Below, piece by piece: positions 27,201 through 41,726 of a stretch of DNA of 64,000 bases (position 1 is its first letter; each line of letters starts with the position of its first letter). The notes below the pieces were generated by a model that was not told the origin of the DNA, made no database searches, and saw only the letters and a program-made list of their open reading frames with translations. The translations under genes and the position numbers were made by a program. The stretch lies in contig CM065172.1 in the NCBI GenBank assembly GCA_033026295.1, forward strand, positions 10,399,665 through 10,463,664. Reading direction: 5' to 3'. This DNA is from Channa striata. Lineage: Eukaryota > Chordata > Actinopteri > Anabantiformes > Channidae.

Positions 27201-30200
27201 AAACCGTAACTCACACTATTAAGATGTAGGACTCACGTGAAGAACGGCTGAGTGCAGACGCCTTGAAAAACAGAGGGAAGCTGATGAAGGCAGGAGGACA
27301 GCCAGCCGCACACTTAGCCATTTACACAGAGCAACTGCATGAAGCGAATCAGACTAATGGAGCAGAAAATAAAAGAATCCCGAGCCTCTTATCTCGCTAC
27401 TAATCACATTCAGAATGGCCAAACTAAACAGTGGATAAAGGGGGGGAAGAGTTGAGTGAAAAAAAGAGAGCAGTAAAAACCTGAAGGTTTTCATAATCTT
27501 CATTCTCCCCAATCACAACCAAGTCCCCTTCTTGCTGTTATCAGCATTCCTAAATACTTCCCATCATTTGCCAGCTAGTTCACTCTCTATTGCTATCATT
27601 CCCCTGGGTGCCTGTGTATCTGCAATCCATTCAGACAGCTCCATTTAGCGTGTCCGGCCTTACAGGGGCAACATTCCTTCCCTCCCTGTGACCACCACTA
27701 GTCTGGACTCCAGTTTGGTTTTGATCTATTTCTGGCCCTCCACTGCTTTTCCTCTCATCAGCTCTTCTCATCTTAGCCTCACTCAGTGGCCACTGACTGC
27801 AGAACCCTAATGAGCGGAGAAAACTCTCAGTTCTTATGTCAGTGCCCCCAGCGAACAAGCTGTCACGCACGACCACAATCTTACGGTGCGTTCATACGGG
27901 CACCGTTACCGAGCTTCCAGATAGGACGGACCCAAAGCTACACCTACAGCGCGAAGACACAGTTAAGCTTTTCTGCATGACTGTGGGCTCTTCATTTTGT
28001 GGCGCTGTTAACATCTTAAAAGGGCTGCAGCAGACTTATGTGGAGGCGTGGGCACGAGCTTTGATAGTGTGATCAGGAGGCTGTGATAACGGCATTGCTG
28101 GATTGCAGGCAATGCTTAGAAAGTCACTTTAATCCTAAAGAAATGCTCTGATCTGGGGCAGCAAGGCAAAGCCCTCAGCAGCCTAAAAAAAAAAGTATAA
28201 AGCTTTTGCAGGGTTTAAGGAGTCTACAAGGTTATGTCAGTGTGGAGTTATTCTATATGGCTTGATTGCCAAACACAATCAAAATGCAACTTTAATTATA
28301 CAGTGACATGCAAACAGTATCATGATTTCAAAAAAAAACATTTCAGGAGAGGTAAATAGAAAAAAGCAGCACGAAACTGTGAAAACACGAGAGGAAAACT
28401 GGACGAGTCACTGCTTCAGGCCGTCTCCACATCTCTCAACTATCCAAGTCAGGAATGTAGGTGTCAGAGGCAAACACGACATCCCAGTGACTTAGTTATA
28501 CATTCACCAGCCAATCTATTAGCTACAGCTGTTGAAAAGCTTGTTAAAGCAAACGTATAATCAGCCAAACATATGGCAGCAAGTCAAAGCATTTAGACAC
28601 GTAGACAAGGTCAAAACAATCTGCTGACGTTTAATGAGAGCATCAGAATGGGAAAAAAAATTGAACGGGACCCAGGTTCAGAAACTGTTGGTGTACAGGA
28701 CTTTTCAGACACAACCACGTCTACGATCTGCAGAGGCAGGCTGGTCCTAGGAATGCACGTCAAAGAAGACAAATCAAAATGCTGCAGAAACATCCACATT
28801 ATTGTGAAAGCAGAATACCTCCACTGCCCTATTAAAAAACATTTATTTCTTCTGTAATACACACTTCTAAAATTGATTCATCATAATGGTTTTTTGGGGG
28901 GAAATTCACCCAAACTGACACTGGCTGTGTGCAGCAGATGCAGTGAATATCAAGGCCTACATTCAGTAGAATCAATGATACATTTAACATCACGGTTTGG
29001 AGCATAAGCCTGGGAATATTTTCACTGACACCCTGAACAGCAGAGCAATATCTGAGCGCTAAGCCTAATGTAAGTCAATTTTGTGGAGGAAGACAGACAC
29101 TGCAGCGGCTAATACGTCACTCCCGACAAAGATCGATTGTTAGTGAGGCAATAGACTTTGTTCCCCCCACACAAGCTGTTTCACCTGCCACGGAGAACGC
29201 TGTAGCCGTCTCGCCTCTCGAGAAAGATTTGCACACAGTAAACATTGATTGCATTACAAGCCGAAAAATTATGGGACATTATAAGGTTGAGGGTTTTGGC
29301 AATCTATCAGTGAAATTTGGGAGAATCCAAATAAAGTTTGTGCGAAGGGCCTCAGCATGGATTGTGGGAGGAAAGCCAAGATGTTGCTTGGTGATCTAAA
29401 GGATTTAAAATCTAATATAAGCAGCTTATTGCTTTGGATCCAGACACATGCAGACATCAATCTCTGGGATATATTCTTCATTCTTACAATAACAAGACAA
29501 AAATGACAGGGATCCAAACACGCAAGATATCCCGCATTCAGGATAAAGCTACTCTTCATTATACCAATAGTACTGGTTTTACTTTGATTATGCAGTAATT
29601 GCAGTGGGAGTTAAAACAAAACATACCTTGAAGACAGAGTTTTCTGAAATTGACATAAAACATAAGACATTTTCCAAACCCTACACAATTTTTTTATGCA
29701 GGAAAATTGTTAAAGTGACTAACAACAAATTAAGCAAATGTTCAGTAAGACCTAAAAAGTCACCAAGTATTTAGCACTTGTGACGGTAGAAAAGCGGTGA
29801 GTGAGAAAGGGGAGATGGGTCTGTGTTGTTGAGAAAGGCCAGTTGGAAGAGATGTTTGACACTGCAAAAATATCTCTGAAATATTCAGTTTCAACATTGA
29901 TAAATGTATTACTTTTTGATAATGTTGTAATACAATTTTACATCAGTGCAAGCTTAGTACATTGACACAGTAGAGGGAGTGTTGGCACTGTAGTAACACA
30001 GTGACCCAGAGGTTTATTGTCCTGTGGCTGTACAAAGATTTTTTTTCTATATCCATTACATTATCCATGAATCTGTTCAACGGTGGCATCAACTTCCTTT
30101 CAAGGTAATGGCCTTGTAGATTCTGACAGTGAAAAGCTGTAGCATTGTGCTTTATGGCCTGTACCAGAAATCAATTCTGTCTACACAGCCAGCCACATCA

Positions 30201-33200
30201 ATAATTGGCCACAGAGCACGCCATGGAATTACTGACTGCACAATGCAAATAACCCAGCGAACAAATGCATGCAAGAGAGAGAGACAATACATGCACGTAT
30301 GTGGGTTTATGCATGTGTTCATGTACGGAAGAAAGAGTCTCTACTGCATCAAACTACAAGGTAATAAGGTCTCATCATGCTATAATTCTAATTGACAGAG
30401 AATCTATCATCCAAAACGCGCAGATTGGAAAGTGGTTTTTGTTCATCTCTGCACCGATTGTCAACTGTAATGTTTGGTTTAAAACTAGGTCTTGTGGGCT
30501 TGTCATTGGTGAGGTGGATTGCGCTGCATTTCCTCGCATTTTGCATCTTTGATAAGCAAAAGATGCAAAAAAGGGGGCTGGCTGAGTCAACGAGTCCTCC
30601 TGATATTCCCTGAAAGATTACAAACCCTCCCATACAGCACACTTGTTTCAACCAAGAAGCTGGTAGAAAGAAATATGTCTCCCCCGCATATCTGCAACCT
30701 AACAGCTGTCAAACCAACAACTTCTCTTGCCAGGAGAGCAAGAGCCGAAATGTGGATGGAGTAAATGACAGAGGGGGAAGTGAAAATCTTGTTTTCCCTC
30801 TCAACTTCCTTTTGAACTCTGGCTGAACCCTCCTTGTTCGGATGGAAGATACAAGACAAAGCCTCTTCACTCGAGAGAGATGAAGTGTCATGACTAGTTC
30901 TAGAGTGACAGAGCAGCTGGCAGTACCTGCCCCTTTGTTATGACTCAGATAAGAACCCACTCTTACAGTACAAACAGGAAATGCCACAACATTTTAGAGT
31001 AGCAAGAGACATCTTCATAACTTGATGCTTAAGTAAGGAATTTAGGGAAATCTAACACGAAGAGGTCAGGTAAAGGGCAACATTTTACTTTAAAGAAACT
31101 CCCTGAGCAAGCAGGCACACTAAAGTAGATATAGAATGCAAATATCTGCGGGATACACAAATATATTGATACATCAAATATATATTCCTTTTTTTTTTTA
31201 GCATGAGTTAATTTGGATTGAGAATTAAGGGTGTTACAACAACAGTCAAATGCTACTAGCACTATCCTCCATCTCAAGTAGTTGAAAATGCACCAGTGTG
31301 TGGGTTTGTTTACAAGAGTATGGGCCAAAATGTGCATTGCTGAACGCCAGAAATCTCAGCAATGAGTAAACTAATCATTAAATCACTGGTGTTTATTTTG
31401 AACCCTGCTGTACCCCTGTAGTCTCACAGTGCTAGGATCCAATACCACCTCGTGCACATTCACAAAGAAAATAAAACCAAGTGAAAACAAGGAGAACTTA
31501 ATCCACATTACAGACAAAAATGATGCATTTTTATATATCATCGATTACAACATTAAAATGTGAACGAATACAAGGAAGACGTTCTTACTTTACTTCCTGC
31601 ATATTGATCAGACATCTGCCAAGCTTCCGTTGCCTTCAACGGCCACCGTGACACATTGAACACTTTCTAATGACTATGTGAGGACATGACATTCTCCATT
31701 TGGAGGTGATGTGGTCCAGGGATGTGGGTCACGTAAGCTCAGCTAGAGTCCAATAACGCCTTCAGATGCATCGACCCTAAACTGACACCCTTGAATGTTT
31801 CGTCTCGGAGTCCGGTGACATCACTGCGCAGACGGCCACTCAGATAATCAATTCAGTGGCAGTAAGAGTCAATTACCAATACAGAGAGGCTGCAGTTTTC
31901 TCTCGTGTGATCTAAAGTCTTCTTGCTTACTGTGTAATGTCTTTATTACATAATGAAAGTGAGTTACTGCAGTAATATTCCAATCGATAAAATGAAATGT
32001 GATGACAGTTCCTTGAAAGCCATGAGGCAAATACAGATCTCCAGCACAGCTACAGACTCTCAGCCTTTGCGTATTTTCGTATTTTCAGCCACCGCAGCCA
32101 CACTATGAAAAGCCTATGTAAGCTAAGAAGAAAGGCTGCCACCGTACAGCAAAGCTGAGTCATTTCAGCTCAGAAGAAACATTTACGTTCATCCCCACTT
32201 TTCTAAAAGTGACTCTGAGAGTTTAGCCCAAACGAGCAGTTTGCCTTCAGCTTGTTAATGAAGATCTGACATAATTATGCACAATCCTCAATGCACAAAT
32301 TCAATTTCTTTGACCATTAGCCACCTGTTTTTGCTTAGACGGGTACAATAAGTGAAAAGTGAATTCTCTGCCTGTTGGCACTTGAGTATCGCAGGTTTTA
32401 AATTTCAAAAGGAATCAGTCTAAAATATAATAACCTTCACACATTCTACATAAAAGTATTATAGAGATGATATGAAATAGGAGAATTTACACAGCAGAAT
32501 TTAACGGTGGAGCTTCTTGTATAATTAAATACAGTAAATATGTGATGTTTTTGCACCTCTGCATCAGTGTGTCTAAAATGCAAAGACTGACAGCAACAGA
32601 ACTGCATCAAATTTAGATAATTCACTGTGTAAAATTTGCTTCTAGGAAATGTGGTTAACAACTCCACCCACCTTCATGCACCGTTCACTAGCTAAACAGC
32701 TTCTCCACAGATTGCTGTGTGCTGTGTGGTCTGTTATTGTAATGGAAAGAAGAGTGTAGCTAAACTGACACCCCAAGTTTGTGGGCTTTTTCAAACTATA
32801 AATGCATCAGCAGATAAAATCTGACTCTTAAGTCATTTGTCATACTAGGTAATAGGAGAGGAAAGGCACATAAACTGGTTTATGACACGTGAAAAAACTA
32901 ATGAGGTAGAGGATGAAGAGCATCCCACGACAGACATTGTGTGCGTGTAAAAAATAGCACCCAAGCCAGTATTTTTCAGCCTTGTTATAGAAGGGCAGCT
33001 CCTCACACACACATATACAGTGACATCACTTATTGCTCCATGTATGTGTGTAACTGTCTGTTTACAGCCATTAACGTAAGTAATGGTTCGTCTCCTTCAG
33101 CATGGTGCCACGCTTGTGATGACACACGCATCTGCTCTGCGCCACCCTCACCCCTCCCACCCTCTGCCCACTCCATCCCACTGCGCCAGTCATCTTCATA

Positions 33201-35842
33201 TGTCAGCCTCACACTGGCGCTGCCCTTCCTATCCACTGGAGGCTTCATCCAATTTGTCAGGGTTGGCATACACATGGCTCAAGATGCCACCCTCTCTCCT
33301 GCACCACACATGCCTCTTTCCTTCCCTATCGTGCAGCTCGGAGACGGGCCCGTCTGTGCCTGTGGGCATTGCGGTACCTGATGGCGGGGCCCACCTGCCA
33401 CCACTGTGACATCCAGGCTCGCCCAATCTGCCTCTCCAATCCAGCAGGCACCATCTGGCTGGACAGCCTGCATGCTGAGAGATGGACAATTGTAGGCTGG
33501 ATGATTACTCATATTCACAATGGCCAGGCCTGTCTAACAGACTAGAACGAACACAGAAACAGCATTTTCTGTTACTTTTCAGTCTGTGTGTGCTGATTGC
33601 TGATATGATAATCAGAAGAGAAAAAGTCAGGTACTCAGAAATTTGATTAGGAAAGCCATATTTTCGTCGGTTTCAAACAAAGGGTGCATTACTGGGGACG
33701 GACGCTGGGATCCGAAAGCCAAACATGTGGAAACAGGTCAGGTCAGGTTTCCATATCAATACATTCGATTTTATAAATCAACAGGTATTTGGTAACCTGG
33801 AATTTGGCATGATAATGGACTTAGAGCAACACGATTTAGGGGCATCAGTCCAAGCAGCACGCCAAGTAGAAAATGTGGGAGGTGGACAGAAGTCGACTGT
33901 GCACGAGTACCTCTACACTCCCACTGATTCTTGTCTGTGAACATTCAACATCGCTGGTTTAAGCCAAGAACAAAACATCCAGTGCCCTTTTCCAAGAGCT
34001 ATGTGGCAATTTCAATGCAATGTCTCACAAAACACCTTCACGGCTCCCTTGACTGGGCCTTCTGAGCTGCTGGAAACCATGAGACACACGAGCAAAGGTT
34101 TTACAAATCACTGATCTGAGATTGTGGTCTATTTGTAAGCTCCTAAATAGCTGCAGTGGGATGTGCGCAAGGAGAAGTCTGACCCAGGACCAGTACATGT
34201 GTCTGAAAATGCTCTGAGGCGAGGCATTGCCTCTGCAGAGCTATGCAGTAATTCTATTTGGCTATACCTGTTCCCAAAATATCCTTATCATCTTGGGTTG
34301 CACACACACCATGTGGCCCCTAGCTAGGATTCAAAGTTAACACTTTGCTGTAGAAGTAGATCTGGAGATGAACACTGCAAACATCGAAATGCCTTTATTA
34401 TTCCCTTGCTGGTGGGAAATAGTAAGATGGTACCACAGTATGTTAACATGCAAAGCTGGGTGACGTTTCTTTCGGTGTCCCAGGGATAAACAGTTTGCTA
34501 TTAGAGCTGCAGAGAATTCAAGTAGCAGAATGACGTCAAGCTTTACACCGACTCCACATAGTGCTGCAGCACTTCAAACACGTGTAATGCAAAACATTGG
34601 CCTAACAGAAATGCAGCAGAGGACAGAAATAGGCGAAACTCGCATCCTTTCAATCTACCACTTCAAGAAATATGAGATGAACAGAGGAAATGTCATTTCA
34701 TCATTGCCGCTGCCACAGACTATCATCTGTATGCACCTCATTGTCAATAATTGCTGACAAAATCTTCGGAAGCCCTGTAGCACAGCCCCTTTCTCCCCCT
34801 TCCCCCCTCATCTTCCCCAGTCCCCGTCACATCACATCATTCAGAAACCACTGGGGGGCTGCATGCTGACGAGCACACACACTTTTCTCATCTCCCATCT
34901 CAGCCCATTAGGAACCATTCTCTGAGGCTGCGGAGCAAACCGATCAGCTTCCACTCTGCAGATTTTTGCACCATCTGATGTAATTGCCATATAGCCTTGC
35001 ATACTGTATATTCAGCTGTTTCCCCCTTTTCCTCTATGATCACTAAATCACAGGCAGTGATAGGGTTACAAATGATTCTTGACTGTTAGTTTGAATATGT
35101 TTGAGCTGGGCCCTGTGGCCAAAATATAAAATTAAGGTCATCTAGAAACTAATGGGGGATCTTAGTGGAAGAAAACAATGATGCACGGCACCGAGCCTCA
35201 CCAGCAAATGAAGCTTTCCATCATATTAATGAGAATTTTAATCTTTGTTCAGTCACCTATCCTCACCATGCACTACCCGTTACACTGTCCCGTCACCTTC
35301 ATGGATCTACAGAATATATTAAAAATAGAATAAAAACTCAAATGGCTTTCACAGAATAGTTCTTCTCTCTCTTTCTTGCCCTCTACATCTGCAGTTTTGC
35401 ATGACACAGCTCAACATTTGCACTTCGTGACATCTAAATATGTGCAATGTCACCGATTACTGAGTACACTTGCTCATGCCATCTGCTGCTGAGAGTGCTT
35501 TTAGCATCAGTTTTCAGGAAAGGCAGGCTGAAGGACAGAGGGCAACATAAATTTACATACCCGAGAGCTGCTCGAACTCGTTAATGCATACTGTGACCAG
35601 CCCAAAACATCAAATATGCACTACAGATTTCACCTGCATGATCGCAATGAAGGGCATCACATTGTCTATTTAGATAGAAAATAAAGTAGGTGTGTGTTTG
35701 TGTGTGTGTGTGTGGGGGGGGGTGTAATCAGTATTAGGGTTATAATGTCAAACAAAGCCACTGCTTGTGTGTCAAAGCCTGTTAGTAGGAGATTAATATC
35801 TGGAAAACATGTTCCTGTTCAATAACTTATAAGGCCCCAGAG

Positions 35843-35844
<2 letters not shown>

Positions 35845-35901
<57 letters not shown>
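35845..35901. repeat. (GT)n microsatellite
   Basis: An uninterrupted run of about 28 GT units, the longest pure dinucleotide tract in the window. A shorter degenerate GT run followed by a G10 run lies nearby at about 35691-35722. Confidence 0.98.
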
Positions 35902-35903
<2 letters not shown>

Positions 35904-38900
35904 TTTTGCAGCCCTGTGAAGACACACCCAGAATATGGTGAACACTTGTACAAGATAGCAGGTTGCATATTTTAAATATGTACTTTCTAGTAATCAATGT
36001 AATTCAGAGTAATTGTTATTCATTTGATGACTTCATGTACATGGAAATGAATGACCTTTGAGCATATGGTTTCAGACTAACATCATTCATTAACATGTTT
36101 TATAGGCAAGTAATTACCACCTTCAACCACATGTTCAGGTTTGAGTCTTGTTAAATTCTACCGACATGGCTCGTCCCTTTTTAAATACAACTTCTAGTGG
36201 GTGGTGATTCCTTCTAAACTTGGAATCCATTAGGAGACTTGCCGGAGTTGACGTCTGGAGAGGAGCTTAATGAAGTTTGCCAGAGGCAATTGTGGCATTT
36301 CCAATTTTTGTTGCACTTTTGAGGACTGCTTTGATGAGTAACCATCTGTTTGGATAACTTTGTCAAATAAAATGTGCCATAAACATGAAACCTGAGGAGG
36401 ACTATCATTTTTCCTCACACAAGTCATTAAGTTCCTCATTGCCATAGACAGTGCTCGAGTCAGAAAAAAAAAACACTCTAATGAGATTTGATGCCATTTT
36501 CACAGCTTGAGGTAATTCATTGCACTCTTTTATGGCTACATTACCCAGTTACATCATCCCTATTTTTTCTTTGCTGTTGTTGTGACTTTCTTTGTTTTTC
36601 ATTCAACCGTGTGCCTTTCTTCACACAATGCCTCTCTGAGTGACAGCAGCTTTACACCTATCCCTCTTCATCAAATCAATGAAAGCGACTGTGAAAGCCG
36701 ATGAAGGTAATGGCATGTGGCAAAATGTCAGGTTTTCTCAACATCGTCCAAGCAGACAAAAGACAGCCGGAAATCCAATTAATGGAAAAGCCCGTAATCT
36801 ATGTGAAGACATTGTACAGTTCACAAGGATGGAGGATTCTCCTGGGGTTTTGTCAGGCCTGTAACTTAACAACAACCATAACAAAAAAGACAATAGTGGA
36901 AATATTTTACAGCTTGATGCACCAATTAGATTCTGTCTTACAAGATTTCTCAATATACTGTGTAAGAAAAGAGCATTTACAGTTTGGCTTCCTGAAAAGA
37001 TGCCCTGTATTTTTTTCTATTAACATTATATCCATAAGGAACTACAGAAGAATCAGCTCTAAATATAGCTTCTTTTATATATATATACCCTGGCTGAGTG
37101 GGTGGGACATATGTGAACTGTTGATGTTTGTAAATCATTGGTGCTTTTCAATTTATGCAAATCCTGTCTTTATTTCATCTACTGCCGATATGCATGCCCT
37201 AAGAGCCTTTGCTGATAAAACAGTTGCACTGAATACATTTTGCTGAACAAATCATTTGCATTAAGGTCTTCTTGAAAATAAAATATGGAAACAGTTAAGC
37301 AAACGTGTGTAAATGAAGCACTTATTGTGCAACATTATTAGAATACACTAAAAAAAGAAAAGCTTAGCTTCCCGCTCTTATTTTGAAAACCCTGGATTAA
37401 TAACTGGTCTGCTATCCCACCACTGCATTAGTGTGAGGACTGTGGGTGGGGCCATCTCAGAGTGCTTGTGAAATATTACCCAAACCACCACTTGATACAG
37501 TACCTCTGCTAATCTAAAGTTCATGCACTTTTTTAAAATTTAATTCAAATACTTGTTATTAGTATTAAGCAGGAGTCCTCTTCTCTTCACCTCCAAGGAG
37601 CATCTACTTTTTAGGCAAATAGCCTCCTGATAGTCTTAATCCTGTTAAATATCTAAAGTCAAAGAGGATTTCCGTGAAAAGAATCACAGAACATCCCCGA
37701 CTGTAACTGCAGTGTCTGTAGCATTTAACATGCAGACCTTGTCTTCACATTAATGATGAGACAGCAAATCTTTGTTATTAAATTATATAATAGGCCCAAT
37801 TTCTTCTTGATCTTCTAGATGAAGCTTCCTTGAAGATTAATATATAATTTTATTTTTAATTACTAAAAGGATAAAGTCTGTGTTTAACTTAATAATTGTC
37901 CTGACATTTGTGATGATTTTCAGACGGAAAAGCAAGGCCTTTGGGTTGAGGCAGTCACGTTGTCAATAATCTTCTGAATGGTTGACCAGCCACGCTTGGC
38001 TCCAATACCCCTGTTCACATTACAAGGATGGATGAGTTATTAAAAGCAATGGGACTGACCTTCATAACTCATAACCTGTGAATGGTGAATAAATAAAACA
38101 TCACTGTTTGTCACGAGAAGGGTCTGGAGCACTCTGAGCTGCAGAAAAATAGCCGGTGCGGCTTTATGTACAGTCGCCACTATGAGTTATGCAGCAGATG
38201 ATATTACTGGTTATAACATCATTGCTGTAAAACCGAGATATAAAAAACGAATTGTCACAAGTCAACATCACAAAATGTGAAATGATTCAAAACTGCATCA
38301 TGTTACATTAGAAATTTGTTTTTTTCAAGCAAAAGGTATTTAATGTTAAAAACAAACTAAATAAAACTCATTTTACCCGTAAAGATATATTAAATTTGTA
38401 TTACATTATCTGATGACAACTGACACAGTTTTTGACATAGAAGGGGAATAATAATACTAGTAGTCTCAGAGAATGAGAAACAGTCTCTAAAACATTTGTT
38501 TAGGAAGAGAAACAAGACCAAATGCCTGGGGTGGGCTTTTGGACATGTCCACTCACCCCCATCTTCTTTTGACAGTGTGTTTGCTCACTGGAGGCCCGCC
38601 GTCCTAATCCGGCCAATATCATATCGATGAAACTGGTTTTATATCTCCCAGAGAGTAGACTTTGGTGTGTTGATGTTCTGATGGTGTGGCCACTTTCAGT
38701 AAGCTGGATCATGATTGGGATCAAACTGATCCAGTTTCCCCAAAGCATGGTAGAGTGCCGTGCACTGTCCTCTTAAAAATCCTCAGTGCAGCCACGGTTT
38801 GATACAAAGCAATCCCCTCTAACAACAATTTGACTTCTGACACTTTAACTTAGCTCGCATGCCAAGTTTCCAACTAACACTTAGAAAGCAATGCTGCAAT

Positions 38901-40588
38901 GGAAACATGAGGCACAGCCATATTTATAACAAGGGAACCATGGCTGCAAGTTGCTTTATTTGAACCAGTCTTCGATAATGAAACCCACCGAGTCTCATTT
39001 AAACGTGTGATTTAATGAAAGGTATGAAAATTTGCCCTTGTACATAAAGAAATGAACATGGTCAATGCCATAAATTAGCTTGAATATAAAGTGGTGCAAA
39101 TTTCAAATATTTCTCCTTCCTTTTACTTGTGATATCAAGTTATATAAATTATCAGATAGACAGCCTCGGGCGTTTGGACACCATTCTACCATCAGTCACG
39201 GTTCTGTGTCCAAAACACAAACCAACCGGCATGTAACAGCACGGAAATTTGTATAAGTATTTTGCAACATTCATATTTGAACCACTTTTAATCAAATTAC
39301 GCAATATGCGTATGTTTGGTTCATGTCTCACACAAACTGGAGACTACAGGTCGAATTTTTTCTGACTGGATGAAAAAAAACAGGCAATTAATCCTGAATT
39401 CTATACAATGAGGATGAAAATCTTTTGTCTATTACAATCGTTAGTCAAAACTTTATTTCAAATAAAAGACAGACTTCTAGGAACAAGAAACAGGCAAATA
39501 TGTTGAAGAATGAGGACCAGAATCTGTTTTTTATTCACTCGGAGGATTTCCAGAGTGGAGCTGCATGTGAGATTTTCTTCAATACACAGTGAAAATGAGA
39601 ACGGCACAAATTTGGGCCACAGGCAAAAGTTTTAGGTCAGTTTTATGGCTGCTCAGCATTTCTGTGTATGAGCAGCCCCGGAGTACCACAAACACACTGA
39701 ATGTAGTCCAGTAAGTCCAGGGGGAAGCTCATAAACTACCACTGGAGGATACCAGTGAGCTAGACAACAACTAGGATGGTTCGAAGAGGAGGCTGGATTG
39801 TGCGCGTACCTGTGTTTTAGAAAAAACTCCACTGTCCACTACATTAAAACAAGGCACACACTGCTCCCATTTCTTTTTCAGATTTGCATTTCTTGGGCTG
39901 AATGCAACATGCAAGTGCAAAGCCCATGGCAGTAGAAATTGCATAAACGTGAGCTAGCCTGCTGGAAAGCTTGGTGCTGCTGCTGAAGTGGCGGTAGTGC
40001 CCCCAACGCAGCTTCCCTCAGGACTCCCACTCTGCAGGATGTGCAGTGAACCAGCAACCCTCCGCCTGCACCTCCATTCCCAGCACAGCTACTGGTAATA
40101 AATTAGGTTAGGCTTGTAAAGAACAAGAAGGGAGTAAGAAAAGACGGAGGGAGGTTGGGAGCAAAACAAAAAGACTTAGTGACAGAGACACAATGACAGT
40201 TGGAAGACCACATGTCAAGCAAAGGCAGGACGAAACGACTATAATCTCTAGTAACAAAAGGACGTGTGTGTGTCGTTTTTGATGTTGAGAACCAGGGGCA
40301 CTCAGCGCCGCTTAGCACTGCATTTCAGGACAATTACGCCTGACAAAATCCATCTCGACAGATCTACAGATACGTGTCAGCTTCTTCACTTCAGTAACAG
40401 AACGGACCAGTCTTTTCCTGTAGTCTTTGTGATGTTGATGCAAGTTTTATGAATCTTCGCTGCACGTGAATGTGATGCCACCACTGAGCAGGCACATCTT
40501 AAGGCATCGCTTCAGCTGAGCAGAGGAGCAGCTACGAGGCACAATGACATCAGTGCTCAAACCCTCCCGGAGGAAAGCTTGTCGTCAG

Positions 40589-40590
<2 letters not shown>

Positions 40591-40620
<30 letters not shown>
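40591..40620. repeat. (AC)n microsatellite
   Basis: 15 AC units. The run ends directly against an RFX-like motif at 40619-40632. Confidence 0.98.
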
Positions 40621-40623
<3 letters not shown>

Positions 40624-40632
40624 TATGGAAAC
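40619..40632 (+). promoter_or_regulatory. RFX-like motif, copy 1
   Basis: ACTGCTATGGAAAC matches 12 of 14 positions of an RFX-type site (GTTGCTATGGAAAC). It abuts the (AC)n tract, and its surrounding 23 bases recur with one mismatch at 40992. Confidence 0.35.
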
Positions 40633-40991
40633 AGCAGAAGTGTGAGCATGCATCAGGGTTAATGGGATACTGCAAGGCACACACGTATACAGACACACAC
40701 ACCCAAGCAGAGAGAAATAACTGAAAAACAAAGCGACAGGGGCAGTCCGTTGAAAACGATGCTGACACATGCCCCTGCTGTTCCCGAGCAGCAGTGTAAG
40801 GCAGCCCGCCTTGCACACTTCCCTCTCAAAAAACAGCACTGCAGAGGTCAACAACGACTAAGGTGTTAAAAAGTCTTTTCCTCGTGCGTTCGAAAAAGGA
40901 AATACGGCAAACCTATGCCTGAGCTTGAACTCAAAATTATCCTATGGACTCTTGCCAAAGTCAGGATGGCAGGTATCCTCTCAGGCACCTG

Positions 40992-41005
40992 ACTGCTATG
41001 GAAAC
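40992..41005 (+). promoter_or_regulatory. RFX-like motif, copy 2
   Basis: This is the same 14-mer as at 40619-40632, in the same orientation 373 bp away. The identity extends to 22 of 23 bases. Confidence 0.35.
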
Positions 41006-41150
41006 AGCAAAAGTTTAGGAGTGTGGGTGAGCCAAAAGTTGAGGGGACTTTGCGCTTATGCTGGTCCACAGACACAAATTCTCACATCTGTTACCTTTCT
41101 ACATGTCAAACTGAAAACCAAAAGTTGGTAGAGGGCAAACACAGCAGCTG

Positions 41151-41153
<3 letters not shown>

Positions 41154-41189
<36 letters not shown>
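41154..41189. repeat. (CA)n microsatellite
   Basis: About 18 uninterrupted CA units, roughly 540 bp from the 3' boundary of the main kazrin exon, on its downstream-intron side. Confidence 0.98.
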
Positions 41190-41191
<2 letters not shown>

Positions 41192-41726
41192 ACAGCATTC
41201 TACAGACTGGGCAGCCATTCAAGCAGCTCTGGGTAACAGTAACCCACGGCAACTCTAAAACCTGCCCCCTTTCCTTTCCTCCTCAAGAGACAGAGATCCG
41301 TTGCCCAGTTAAGGGAGAACTGAATGAACTAGTACACCGAGTGCCAGAGAGTGAAAAGAGGCTGTAACTTTACCCACTAAGCCCTTACTAAATTGCAGCA
41401 CCCCCCCTCCCGAACCTCCTCACCCCTTTAAGGTTCAGGAGGTTAATTATTCAACATCAAAGAACATTTGTGGAAGAACAGAGTGGACACAAGCCAACAG
41501 CAACCGCTCATTCCTTTTGTTCGGATCATCCACTCGATCCCTGACTTGTAAACGTGCACTTACTCCCGTGGATAAAAGGCATCAGCAGTTCCCCGCTAGA
41601 CACCATCCACAGTTTGTGGAAGCATTTACGTTTACTGCAGACGCACACAGCTGCATGAGTGAACTCATCCTTCTCCACGAGTTCACAGCTTCTCCGCACA
41701 CAGCCACGTTCACTCTCCTCTCTTAC

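Larger units (their letters stand above)
19871..41726 (-). other. kazn: kazrin intron between the main N-terminal exon and the alternative first exon
   Basis: This is non-coding apart from mobile-element remains. It holds (CA)n at 19996-20027, a decayed Tc1/mariner element at 20255-21022, poly-A at 23833-23853, a truncated teleost interspersed repeat at 24119-24245, a GC-rich patch at 33090-33480, a long (GT)n at 35845-35901, (AC)n at 40591-40620 and (CA)n at 41154-41189. Two near-identical RFX-like motifs flank 40.6-41.0 kb. A 181-codon open frame at 36701-37246 (plus) has no recognisable domain. The remainder shows nothing I can support. Confidence 0.75.

Noticed and set aside
27890..28080. 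Possible MITE because of ggtgcgttcatacgggcacc
   Set aside because: No matching inverted terminus or target duplication found within 1 kb.
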